Origin: Janthinobacterium sp. BJB426
GTDB lineage: Bacteria > Pseudomonadota > Gammaproteobacteria > Burkholderiales > Burkholderiaceae_D
Assembly (NCBI RefSeq): GCF_002735705.1
Contig: NZ_PDZL01000002.1
Location: forward strand, 186,001 to 250,000
Reading direction: 5' to 3'
DNA: 64,000 bases
This document shows, in pieces, positions 8,342 to 16,889 of the stretch. Under the pieces are notes generated by a model that was not told where the DNA came from, made no database searches, and saw only the letters and a program-made list of their open reading frames with translations. Position 1 is the stretch's first letter. Every line of letters begins with the position of its first letter. The translations under genes and the position numbers were made by a program.

Positions 8342-9895
8342 TCAGAATTGAAAATAGAGAAATTCGGTGACCCGGTTCATGCCGAAGATGCAGGCGACGA
8401 ACAGCGCGGCAAAGCCCACGCTCCAGCGGCGCGTGGGCCGCCAACTGAAAGCCCAGCGCCCTGCGGGTTGAAAGATTCTTTCAATGGCAGGCTCGTAGAG
8501 AAAGAATATTTCTTGCGTATTCGGCGCCTTGAAGGCCAGCAACATGGCGCCCAGCAGCACGGGCAAGCCTGGCCCCGCCAGTTCGATCCAGCGGATGCCG
8601 CCGAACGCCGGATGCAGGCCCCACTGCGCCAGGCTGGCCGCGTGGCTGGCCAGGCTGCGCGGCAGGCTGACCCCGTTCGCCCCCACCAGCGCGCCCGTGA
8701 TGTCCCAGGCCGTGGCCACGTCGGGCGCGCGGAAGAAGATCCAGGCCAGCATCACGGCAAGAAAAGTCAGCAAGCTCGGCCACCAGCGCGCCGTGGCCGC
8801 ACCAAACACCCGCTGCCACGCCTGCTGCAGCACCAGGTACAGGCCGTGCAAGCCGCCCCAGATGACAAACGTCCAGCCGGCCCCATGCCACAGGCCGCCC
8901 AGCAGCATGGTCAGCAACAGGTTGCGGTAGCGCATGGCTTCGCCGCGCCGGCTGCCGCCCAGCGGGATATAGAGATAGTCGCGCAGGAAGCGCGACAAGG
9001 TCATGTGCCAGCGGCGCCAGAAGTCGGCGATATTGGCCGCCTTGTACGGCGAATTGAAGTTCAGCGGCAACTTCACGCCGAACAGGCGCGACAGGCCGAT
9101 GGCCATGTCGGAATAGCCGGAAAAGTCGAAATACAGCTGGAAGGTGTAGGCCAGCACGCCGATCCACGCCTCGATCAGGGTCGGTGTGGCGCCGGCCGTG
9201 AAGACGGGGATGGCCAGCGGCGACAGGTTGTCGGCGATCAGCACCTTCTTTGCCAGGCCGATGGTAAAGATCGACAGGCCGATGGCGAAATTGGCGGCGC
9301 GCGGATGGGCGTTGGCCGGGTCGGCGAACTGCGGCATCATGTCGCGGTGGTGCAGCACGGGACCGGCGATCAGGTGGGGGAAATAGCTGACGAACAGCAC
9401 GTAATGGATGAAGCGGTATTCGCGCACCTCGCCCCGGTAGCAATCGACGAGGAAGGCGATCTGCGTGAAGGTGAAGAACGAGATGCCGATCGGCAGGATG
9501 ATGTCGAGGCCGGACCACGGCAGGCTGCCAGCGCCAGCTCCGGCGGCCACGGCATTGACGCTGTCGATGAAGAAATGCGCATATTTGTAGTAGGCGAGCA
9601 GCCCCAGGTTCAGCGCCAGCGCCGCCACCAGCACGCGCTTGCGGGCCGTGCCCGCGTTGGCGCCGATCAGGCGGCCGGCGCCGTAATTGACGCAGATCGA
9701 GGCCAGCAGCAGCGACAGGTAGCGCACGTCCCACCAGGCATAGAAGAACAGCGAGGCGAGCGCAAGCCAGGCGGCCGGAGCCAGGCGCCAGCTGGCCTTG
9801 GTGACCCCGGCAGACGCCCAGCGGTCCAGCAAAAAATAGCCGGCCAGCACGATGGGCAGATAGCCGAACAGGAAAGCAAAGGAATTAAACAGCAT
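8342..9895 (-). CDS. MBOAT family O-acyltransferase (AlgI-like)
   Basis: A 517-aa polytopic membrane protein of the MBOAT family. Typical features include YFDFSGYSDMAIGLSRLFG, FWRRWHMTLSRFLRDYLYIP and a LLGGLWHGAGWTF segment with the conserved active-site histidine. By family it moves an acyl group, usually acetate, across the inner membrane for polysaccharide O-acetylation. The ATG of MLFNSF is used; it overlaps the upstream glycosyltransferase stop by 11 bp. With the two SGNH-like genes immediately downstream this makes a complete-looking O-acetylation module in the exopolysaccharide locus. Confidence 0.9.
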   Translation of the reverse strand: MLFNSFAFLFGYLPIVLAGYFLLDRWASAGVTKASWRLAPAAWLALASLFFYAWWDVRYLSLLLASICVNYGAGRLIGANAGTARKRVLVAALALNLGLLAYYKYAHFFIDSVNAVAAGAGAGSLPWSGLDIILPIGISFFTFTQIAFLVDCYRGEVREYRFIHYVLFVSYFPHLIAGPVLHHRDMMPQFADPANAHPRAANFAIGLSIFTIGLAKKVLIADNLSPLAIPVFTAGATPTLIEAWIGVLAYTFQLYFDFSGYSDMAIGLSRLFGVKLPLNFNSPYKAANIADFWRRWHMTLSRFLRDYLYIPLGGSRRGEAMRYRNLLLTMLLGGLWHGAGWTFVIWGGLHGLYLVLQQAWQRVFGAATARWWPSLLTFLAVMLAWIFFRAPDVATAWDITGALVGANGVSLPRSLASHAASLAQWGLHPAFGGIRWIELAGPGLPVLLGAMLLAFKAPNTQEIFFLYEPAIERIFQPAGRWAFSWRPTRRWSVGFAALFVACIFGMNRVTEFLYFQF

Positions 9896-10964
9896 GTTGC
9901 CTCCTGGCAGGCAGCGACTGCACCTGGTAGTAACACTCGGCAATCTGCGCCGCCACCCGTTCCCACGTAAAACGTTCCACCAGGGCTTGCACGCGCTCGC
10001 GCTCGGGAGACAACGCCAGCCATTCGAGGATGGCCTGGCGCTGCGCGGCGCCGTCGTCCCAGGCCACCTTGCGCAGCGCGAAGACGGAATCGGGCAAGTC
10101 CAGCGCGCTTTGCGCCGTCATGACGACGGGCGTGCCGGCCGCCAGCGCTTCGAGCACGCTCAAGGGAAACACCTCGCCCTGGCTGGGCAAGGCCGCCACG
10201 GCCGCCGCGTGGAAGGCGCTGGCCAGCAGCGGATCGGCGTGGTCGAGCGCGCCCAGCCAGCTGACGTGCGGCAAGTCCAGCAATTGCTGCAGATACGCCT
10301 GCTGTTCGCGCGGCGCGGCGCCGATCAGCACCAGGGGCACGCCGGCGCCCGCCAGCGCCTGCGCCAGTCCCAGCTGGTTTTTGTAGGGCGAAATGCTGCC
10401 CACCATCAGCACGAACGGCCCGGCGATGCCCGTTTCGCGCAGGAACAAATCGCCATTGGCCGTGAAAAAATGCGGGTTGATCCCATTCGGCAAGACGCGA
10501 ATGGCATCGATCGGCATGCCGAACCCTTGCACGATGGCGTCGCGCTCGGCCTCGCCCAGGGCGATCACCACGTCGGCCAGCTGCAAGGCGCGCCGCGTTT
10601 GCGCATAGCTTGTTTGCACCATCCATTCCGTCAGGCGCCCCGCCAGCCGGTCTGCCAGTCGCGCGCGCCAGGCGCTGGCCCGGCCCCAGCCCGGTGACAG
10701 CAACGGCGACAGCACCACGGGCACGCCTTGCTCGCTGGCCATTTCCATGATGCGGTAGGTGCCATTGCTGGCCGAAAACACGTGCAAGACGTCGAAGTCG
10801 GCCAGCCGCTGATGGTTGGCGTCGACCAGCTGCACGTCCAGGGGCCGCGCCGGTAACTGGGGCAGCCGGTTCAGCGCGGCAATGGTTTCGCGTACCTGGA
10901 TCTGCAAGCCGCCGTCGCGCTGGAACAGCATCGGGTAGGACAAGATACCGACACGCATGGTCAT
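9885..10964 (-). CDS. Glycosyltransferase family 4
   Basis: A 359-aa GT-B fold glycosyltransferase. The acceptor half starts MTMRVGILSYPML; the donor half has LMVGSISPYKNQ and SQGEVFPLSVLEALAAGTPVV, the GT4 signature with the conserved E-x7-E glutamates that bind the sugar nucleotide. It should add a sugar to a lipid-linked intermediate at the cytoplasmic membrane face. Its start overlaps the flippase stop (ATGA at 10961-10964). Sugar donor and linkage cannot be predicted. Confidence 0.85.
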   Translation of the reverse strand: MTMRVGILSYPMLFQRDGGLQIQVRETIAALNRLPQLPARPLDVQLVDANHQRLADFDVLHVFSASNGTYRIMEMASEQGVPVVLSPLLSPGWGRASAWRARLADRLAGRLTEWMVQTSYAQTRRALQLADVVIALGEAERDAIVQGFGMPIDAIRVLPNGINPHFFTANGDLFLRETGIAGPFVLMVGSISPYKNQLGLAQALAGAGVPLVLIGAAPREQQAYLQQLLDLPHVSWLGALDHADPLLASAFHAAAVAALPSQGEVFPLSVLEALAAGTPVVMTAQSALDLPDSVFALRKVAWDDGAAQRQAILEWLALSPERERVQALVERFTWERVAAQIAECYYQVQSLPARRQHAV

Positions 10965-12433
10965 CCTTTCGTCCATTTGACTTCCAGCCAGCGTCCCGCC
11001 AGCTTGCGTTGCAACAACAGAAACTCGCCGGCCAGCTCATGTTTCAACAGGAACAGACCCGCCAGCCAGCACAGCAAGGTGGCCAGCGCCGTGCCCGTCA
11101 GCGCCAGCAGCGCCGGGGTTGCCGTTGGCAGCCACAGCAGCGAAGCGACGGGCGCGACGGCGCTAAGGCCGCACAGCAGCAGGCTCTTGCGCAAGGCCCG
11201 CGCCAGGATGCGCCAGTCCAGGGCGCTCAAGCGCCGCAGGCAGCCGTAGTTCAGCCAGCTGCGCAACACATTGCTGAGGACCACGGCCCAGGCCACGGCC
11301 ACCAGACCGAACGGCGCCGCCGCCAGCAACAGCGCCACCTTGATGACGCCGGCGCAGGCATCGAGCCGTACTTGCGCGTGCAGCTGGCCCGTCGCCACAA
11401 ACAGGTAGCGGGCCATGCTGAACATGCTATACACGGCCGAAGACAGGCACATGATGCGGATCAAGGGCACACAGGCTAGCCATTGCGTGCCATACAACAC
11501 CTTGACCAGGGGCAAAGCCATGCAGGCGAGAAAGAGAAAAAACGGCCAGGCCAGCGCCGTCATGTAGCTGATCGTGCGCAAATACACGAGTTCCGCCCCG
11601 CCCTGTCCCCCACCCTCGCGCGCGCGCGCCGCGAACAGGGGAAACACCACGGGAGAAATCGCGCTGGTAATGGCCTGGTTGAAAATATTCAGCACGCTTT
11701 GCGCCTTGCCGAACAGGGCCAGGCTTTCAATGCCGATCAGCTTGCCAATGATCAGGTCCGGCGCCGCCACGCCCGCCTCGTCGACGAGACCGCCTCCCGT
11801 CGCATACGCGCCAAAGCGGGCGATATCGCCCATGCCGCGCCGTCCCGGCAGCCACGGCAGTTCCTTGGGCCGCACCAGCAGGCTCACCAGCAGCGAGGCG
11901 CAGGAACCGGCCAGCGCCGCCCACACCATGCTCATGTAACTGCAGCCCTGCAGCGCCAGCAGCACGGCCACCAGCAAGTTGACCACGCTATTGGCCGCGT
12001 TGATGGCGTAGATGGCGCGAAAGCGCAGTTGCCGGCGCAGCATCGGTAAGGTCAAGGCGCTGAACGGTATCAACAGGAAATTGATGGCCAGCAGGCGCAG
12101 CACGAGAGTCAGCCGGGGTTCGCCATAGAACTGCGCGAGCGGCGCGCTGGCCAGCAGCACCGCACCCGCCAGCAGCCAGGCGACGAGCAGGCTGGTAGCC
12201 AGCGCGGCCCGCAATTTCACCACATCGAGCTGCTTTTCCTGGATCAGGTATTGCCCCACACCGAAATCGCGCACCACTTGCGCCAGCGCCACCAGCACGG
12301 CGCCCAGCGAATACACGCCCACTTCGGCCGGCGTCAGCAGGCGCGACAGCACCATGGTGGCGACGATGCCCAGCAGCAGCACCGTGTATTTTTCGGCAAA
12401 CGAAAAGAAAAACGAATGGCGGGTGGCGCTCAT
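10961..12433 (-). CDS. Polysaccharide flippase (MOP superfamily, Wzx-like)
   Basis: About 490 residues with a dozen or more hydrophobic segments and the typical N terminus of lipopolysaccharide/exopolysaccharide flippases (a VLSRLLTPAEVGVYSLG stretch followed by DFGVGQYLIQ). The family exports lipid-linked repeat units across the inner membrane. Two ATGs, at 12433 and 12442, are possible; the shorter one (MSATRHS) is used. It sits between two glycosyltransferase genes, consistent with export of the repeat unit they build. Confidence 0.85.
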   Translation of the reverse strand: MSATRHSFFFSFAEKYTVLLLGIVATMVLSRLLTPAEVGVYSLGAVLVALAQVVRDFGVGQYLIQEKQLDVVKLRAALATSLLVAWLLAGAVLLASAPLAQFYGEPRLTLVLRLLAINFLLIPFSALTLPMLRRQLRFRAIYAINAANSVVNLLVAVLLALQGCSYMSMVWAALAGSCASLLVSLLVRPKELPWLPGRRGMGDIARFGAYATGGGLVDEAGVAAPDLIIGKLIGIESLALFGKAQSVLNIFNQAITSAISPVVFPLFAARAREGGGQGGAELVYLRTISYMTALAWPFFLFLACMALPLVKVLYGTQWLACVPLIRIMCLSSAVYSMFSMARYLFVATGQLHAQVRLDACAGVIKVALLLAAAPFGLVAVAWAVVLSNVLRSWLNYGCLRRLSALDWRILARALRKSLLLCGLSAVAPVASLLWLPTATPALLALTGTALATLLCWLAGLFLLKHELAGEFLLLQRKLAGRWLEVKWTKG

Positions 12434-12448
12434 GCGGGCCACCCGCGC

Positions 12449-14539
12449 CTAGACGAGGCCGGCGTAAAATGCGCGCAACTGGCGTTCCAGGCGCGGCATC
12501 GAATAGCGCTGCACGGTTTCCTCGCGCGCCAGCTGTCCCATGCGGACGCGCCGTGGCACGTCCAGCAGCAGCTGCGCCACGGCCGCGCAGGCGGCGTGCT
12601 CGTCGTCCAGCGGCAGCAGCAAGCCGCCTGCGCTGTCGTGCAGGATATCGTGGGTGCCCGGCACATCCGTCCCCACGGCCGGCACGCCGCAGGCCATGGC
12701 CTCGATCGTGGCAATGCCGAAACCTTCGTTTTTACTCAGCAGCACATGCAGGTCGAAGGCCGGCATCAGCAAGTCGATACGCTGCTGGAAGCCGGCAAAC
12801 ACGGTTCTGTCGTGCAAGCCCATCTGTTGCGCCTGCAGCCGCAGCATGGCTTCCAGCGGCCCCGTGCCCACGAGCACTACATATAAGTTGGGAAACTGCG
12901 CGGCCAGCCTGGCGAACAGCGTCAGCAGCGCTTGCGGGCGCTTCTGTGCGGACAGCCGCGCCACGCAGCCGAGCACGAGCGCGTCCGGCGGCAACCCGAG
13001 CTGCTGGCGCGCCAGCACTCTCCGTTCCGGCGAGACGATAAACCTGTCCGTATCGACGCCGTTGGGAATGACGGCCAGGCGCGTGTCCGGCGCCAGCATG
13101 TCGCGGTACAGGTCAAGAAAATGCCGCATGGACGAGGCCGACACGGCATACACGCCCCTGACGCTGCGAAACGCTTCCTGCAGCCGGGGCCGCTGCCAGT
13201 CGCTGAAGGCTTCCAGGGGAAACGCATTGTGCACGCTGATCACGGCCGGCAGCCGGCATCGCCGCGCCAGCCACAGGATGGAAGCGCCATAGCTGGTCCA
13301 GCAAAACGCCACATGGACGAGATCGGGCCGCAGCCGCCGCAGCCGCCACGCGCCCGTCAGCCTGGCGCGCAGCCAGTTCCAGCGGCGCCAGGCCCAGTGC
13401 TCGAGAAACAAGGGCGGCTCATACACGCGCACTTGCATCTGTCTTGCGCGCAAGCCTTGCGCCCAGGCAGTAAAACCGGGAAAGCGCCGCAGGGCCAGCA
13501 CGCTGTCATAGCCGTTCGCGCCCAGCATGCTCGCCTCTTGCGCCATGCGCAGCTCCATGCCGCCCAGCTCGCCCGAATAACTGCTGATGACGATGCGCGG
13601 CAAGCGTTTACGGCGTCCGCGCCACGCTTCATGGAAGAAGCCGCGCAGCCAGGCCCGCTCCCATTGCCGCAGGAACAGGTCGGCGTGGTCGCGCCGCAGC
13701 CAGGCCCGCACGGCGCCGAGGGTATCGCGCACGTATCTGCCCAGCATCCAGCGCGGCACGCCGAGCAACTCCACGCTCGGTGCGAATGTCGCCAGCCGGC
13801 ATTGGCCCCGACCAAACAGCATGGCGCGGCGCAATATCCAGGCGCGCTGCACTTGCGGCACGCGGATGATGTGCGCCACCCTCGCTTGCGGACAGAACCA
13901 GGATGGATTGCCGGCAGCATGCATCTCCAGGTTGAGCCGGGTTTCGCTGCCCATGGCGTAATTGGCCCCCTGCGGGCCGATGCTTTCGTCATAGCGGGCG
14001 CCCGCCTCGAAGATGCGGCGGCGTATCGCCATGTTGGCGCCCCAGACCAGGCCTGGATAGATGGGCGCGTCGCGCAGGTCGGGGCTGGTGATGCCCCACG
14101 TCAGGCCAACGGGCGTCAGGCGCAGCAGCCAATCGGCCGGTCGCTCGCGCCAGGCGGGCATGATGGCGCCGCCGAACAGGGCGTAGCCGGGGTGGGCGCG
14201 CGCGCTGTCCTGCAAGCGGCACAGCCAGTCGGATCCGGGCATGGCGTCGTCGTCGCCGAACACGAACAGCTCGCCGCCATCGCCGCCCTGCCGCAAGGCG
14301 TGTTCGACAGCCCCGTTGAGGGCGGGACTGCGGCCGCGCCGCGCCACATAGACGGAACTCAAGGGCAAGCGGCCGCGGAAGGCGGCGATCACCTGGGCCG
14401 TGGCGTCCGTGCTGCCATTGTCGGCGATGACCAGGCGCCAGCCGCCCGCAGGCGGGCGCAAGCCCATGTAGGCGCGCAATACCTGGGGCAAGGTGCCGGC
14501 GCCATTGTAGGTCGCCATGAGAACGGTCAACAAGGACAT
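12449..14539 (-). CDS. Bifunctional glycosyltransferase, GT2-GT4 fusion
   Basis: The 696-aa product holds two complete transferase domains. Residues 1 to about 310 are GT2: VLMATYNGAGTL at the start and FVFGDDDAMPGSD giving the metal-binding DxD. From about residue 320 a GT-B domain begins (a PRIVISSYSGELGGMELRMA segment) and ends with a GT4 donor site (LLSKNEGFGIATIEAMACG). Such proteins can add two successive sugars. An AGGAGG lies only one base before the ATG, so the TTG two codons further on is a possible alternative start. The gene diverges from the O-ligase gene across a 131-bp gap. Confidence 0.85.
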   Translation of the reverse strand: MSLLTVLMATYNGAGTLPQVLRAYMGLRPPAGGWRLVIADNGSTDATAQVIAAFRGRLPLSSVYVARRGRSPALNGAVEHALRQGGDGGELFVFGDDDAMPGSDWLCRLQDSARAHPGYALFGGAIMPAWRERPADWLLRLTPVGLTWGITSPDLRDAPIYPGLVWGANMAIRRRIFEAGARYDESIGPQGANYAMGSETRLNLEMHAAGNPSWFCPQARVAHIIRVPQVQRAWILRRAMLFGRGQCRLATFAPSVELLGVPRWMLGRYVRDTLGAVRAWLRRDHADLFLRQWERAWLRGFFHEAWRGRRKRLPRIVISSYSGELGGMELRMAQEASMLGANGYDSVLALRRFPGFTAWAQGLRARQMQVRVYEPPLFLEHWAWRRWNWLRARLTGAWRLRRLRPDLVHVAFCWTSYGASILWLARRCRLPAVISVHNAFPLEAFSDWQRPRLQEAFRSVRGVYAVSASSMRHFLDLYRDMLAPDTRLAVIPNGVDTDRFIVSPERRVLARQQLGLPPDALVLGCVARLSAQKRPQALLTLFARLAAQFPNLYVVLVGTGPLEAMLRLQAQQMGLHDRTVFAGFQQRIDLLMPAFDLHVLLSKNEGFGIATIEAMACGVPAVGTDVPGTHDILHDSAGGLLLPLDDEHAACAAVAQLLLDVPRRVRMGQLAREETVQRYSMPRLERQLRAFYAGLV

Positions 14540-14670
14540 GCCTCCTTGGTCTTACCATGACAAAACTATGCATCAAGCAGTGTTGATCCAGTGTACTGAG
14601 CCTGCCCGCCAGCCCGTTGACAGGCATCAAGACCTTGCCAAGCCGGGCACAACCAGGAGCGTTCCCCTTC

Positions 14671-15957
14671 ATGCGCGACATATTGATCACCGTCATCATC
14701 CTGGGTTCGCTGCCCTTCATCCTGAAGTCGCCTGCCATCGGCGGCCTGATGTGGGTCTGGGTCAGCGTCATGAACCCGCACACGCAGGGCTGGGGTTTCG
14801 CCACCCACATGCCATTTGCCTTCATCATCGCCATCGCCACCCTGCTCGGCCTCGTGATGACGCGCGAACCGAAGAACCTGCCGCTCACGCCCGTCAGCGT
14901 GCTGCTGTTGCTGTTTGTCGCGTGGATGAACGTAACGGCGCCGTTCGCCCTGCTGCCCGAATCGTCGTGGGTGCAGTGGAACAAGGTCATGAAGATCATG
15001 CTGATGAGCTTTGTCGTGATGATGGTGATACGCACGCGGCGCGATATCGTGCGCCTCGTCTGGGTGCTGGTGGGGTCGATCGGCTACTACGGCGTGAAAG
15101 GCGGCATCTTCACCATCCGCAGCGGCGGCACGGAACGGGTGTGGGGGCCGGAAGATACGTTTATTGGCGATAACAATTCCCTGGCCCTGGCCCTGATCAT
15201 CACCATCCCCCTCATGTATTATTTGCAGCAAAACACGGACAAGCGCTGGCTGCGCCACGGCTTGTCCGGGGCCATGCTGCTGTCGGCCCTGGCCGCGCTG
15301 GGCTCGTATTCGCGCGGCGGCCTGCTGGCCATTGCCGCCATGGGCCTGTTCATGTGGATCAAGAGCGACCGCAAGCTGGTGCTGGGCGCGCTGCTCGCTG
15401 CGGTCACGCCGTTGTTGCTGGCCTTCATGCCCGAGCGCTGGGCCGAACGCATGGACACCATCAACACGTATCAGGACGATGTGTCCGCCATGGGCCGCCT
15501 GAATGCCTGGCGCATGGCCTGGAACCTGGCGCGCGACCGTTTTCTCGGCGGCGGCTTCGACGTCTCCGACGCCGCCGTCTTTGCCCGCTATGCGCCGAAC
15601 CCCATGGATGTGCACGCGGCGCACAGCATTTATTTCCAGGCGCTGGGCGAACACGGCTTTGTCGGCTTGCTGATTTACCTGGCGCTGGGCATCGCCACCT
15701 GGCGCACGGCGGCCGCCATCATCCGCCGCACGCGGGGCAAGCCGGAACTGCGCTGGGCGCTGGGCCTGGCCACAATGAGCCAGGCCAGCCTGATCGGCTT
15801 TGCCATGGGCGGCGCCTTCCTCAGCCTGCTGTATTTCGACATGCCGTATTACCTGATGGCCGCCTTGATCGCCACGCGCATCATCGTCGAGCAGCAAGCG
15901 CCAGCCTCAACTGCTCGGCAGGCCAAACCCCGGATCGCCGTCGCGGAGCAGCCATGA
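14671..15957 (+). CDS. O-antigen-ligase-like protein, exosortase A-associated
   Basis: A polytopic membrane protein of 428 aa. The N terminus (MRDILITVIILGSLPFILK then MWVWVSVMNPHTQGWGFA) and the periplasmic loop region with AHSIYFQALGEHGFVGL match the putative O-glycosylation ligases found in exosortase A clusters (Wzy/WaaL type). It probably joins or polymerises the exported glycan. The ATG at 14671 is preferred over one 18 codons upstream because the protein begins at the usual place. The stop overlaps the deacetylase start (ATGA). Confidence 0.85.
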   Translation: MRDILITVIILGSLPFILKSPAIGGLMWVWVSVMNPHTQGWGFATHMPFAFIIAIATLLGLVMTREPKNLPLTPVSVLLLLFVAWMNVTAPFALLPESSWVQWNKVMKIMLMSFVVMMVIRTRRDIVRLVWVLVGSIGYYGVKGGIFTIRSGGTERVWGPEDTFIGDNNSLALALIITIPLMYYLQQNTDKRWLRHGLSGAMLLSALAALGSYSRGGLLAIAAMGLFMWIKSDRKLVLGALLAAVTPLLLAFMPERWAERMDTINTYQDDVSAMGRLNAWRMAWNLARDRFLGGGFDVSDAAVFARYAPNPMDVHAAHSIYFQALGEHGFVGLLIYLALGIATWRTAAAIIRRTRGKPELRWALGLATMSQASLIGFAMGGAFLSLLYFDMPYYLMAALIATRIIVEQQAPASTARQAKPRIAVAEQP

Positions 15958-16889
15958 CGGCCACCTTGTCCATCCTGATCTACCACCGCGTGCTGGCGCG
16001 GCCCGACCCGCTGTTTCCTGGCGAAGTCGATGCGGCCCTGTTCGAGCGCCAGTTGCGCCTGATAAAACGTTTCTATACGCCGCTGCCGCTCGGCGATGCC
16101 GTGCAGCGCCTGCAGGATGGCGGCTTGCCGCCGCGCGCCGCCTGCATCACCTTTGACGATGGCTATGCGGACAATGCGCAAGTGGCCCTGCCGCTGCTGC
16201 AGCGCCATGGCTTGCATGCCACGTTCTTTATCGCCACGGGCTACCTGGACGGGGGGCAGATGTGGAACGACACGGTGATCGACGCCGTGCGCCAGGCATC
16301 CTGTCCCGTGCTGGACTTGCGCGCGCACGGCCTGGGAACCTTCCCCGTCACCAGCCTGGCACAGCGGCAGGCCACCATCGCCACCTTGCTGGGCCAGCTC
16401 AAATACCTGCCATTTTCCCGGCGCCAGCAGCTGGCCATGTCCATTCGCCGCCAGGCGGGCACCAGGGCAAGCCCGCCAGCCATGCTGAGCACGGCGCAGC
16501 TGCGCCAGTTGCATGCGGCCGGCATGGGGCTGGGCGCGCACACGGCCAGTCATCCGATTTTATCGACCTTGCCGGAGCGGGCGGCGCAGCTGGACATCGC
16601 CAACGGCAAGCGCCAACTGGAAAGCTTGATCCAGGCGCCCGTCAACCTGTTTGCGTATCCGAACGGCAAGGCCGGACGCGATTATGGCGCGCCGCACGTG
16701 GCGATGGTCAAACGCCTCGGTTTCAAGGCGGCCGTCGCGACGGACTGGGGCGTGGCGCGCCCCGGCGCGGCTCTCGACTTGCTGCAGCTGCCCCGTTTTA
16801 CGCCGTGGGATCGAGGACGCCTGGCGTTTCTGTGGCGCATGCGGCAAAACCGCCTTCAAGCGCACCCAGCGCGCCCGGATGCTGGCTGA
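15954..16889 (+). CDS. Polysaccharide deacetylase (NodB-type)
   Basis: A 311-aa carbohydrate esterase family 4 protein. It has LIYHRVL at the N terminus, the metal-binding TFDDGYADN motif, and LGAHTASHPIL carrying the two metal-binding histidines. It removes acetyl groups from N-acetylated sugars. No clear signal peptide is seen. Its start overlaps the O-ligase stop by four bases. Its last 92 bp overlap the convergent amidotransferase gene, so both C termini are encoded on opposite strands of the same DNA. Confidence 0.85.
   Translation: MTATLSILIYHRVLARPDPLFPGEVDAALFERQLRLIKRFYTPLPLGDAVQRLQDGGLPPRAACITFDDGYADNAQVALPLLQRHGLHATFFIATGYLDGGQMWNDTVIDAVRQASCPVLDLRAHGLGTFPVTSLAQRQATIATLLGQLKYLPFSRRQQLAMSIRRQAGTRASPPAMLSTAQLRQLHAAGMGLGAHTASHPILSTLPERAAQLDIANGKRQLESLIQAPVNLFAYPNGKAGRDYGAPHVAMVKRLGFKAAVATDWGVARPGAALDLLQLPRFTPWDRGRLAFLWRMRQNRLQAHPARPDAG

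Noticed and set aside
8348-9970. 540-codon plus-strand open frame opposite the MBOAT gene
   Set aside because: Antisense shadow; the minus strand has a full MBOAT protein with its motifs.
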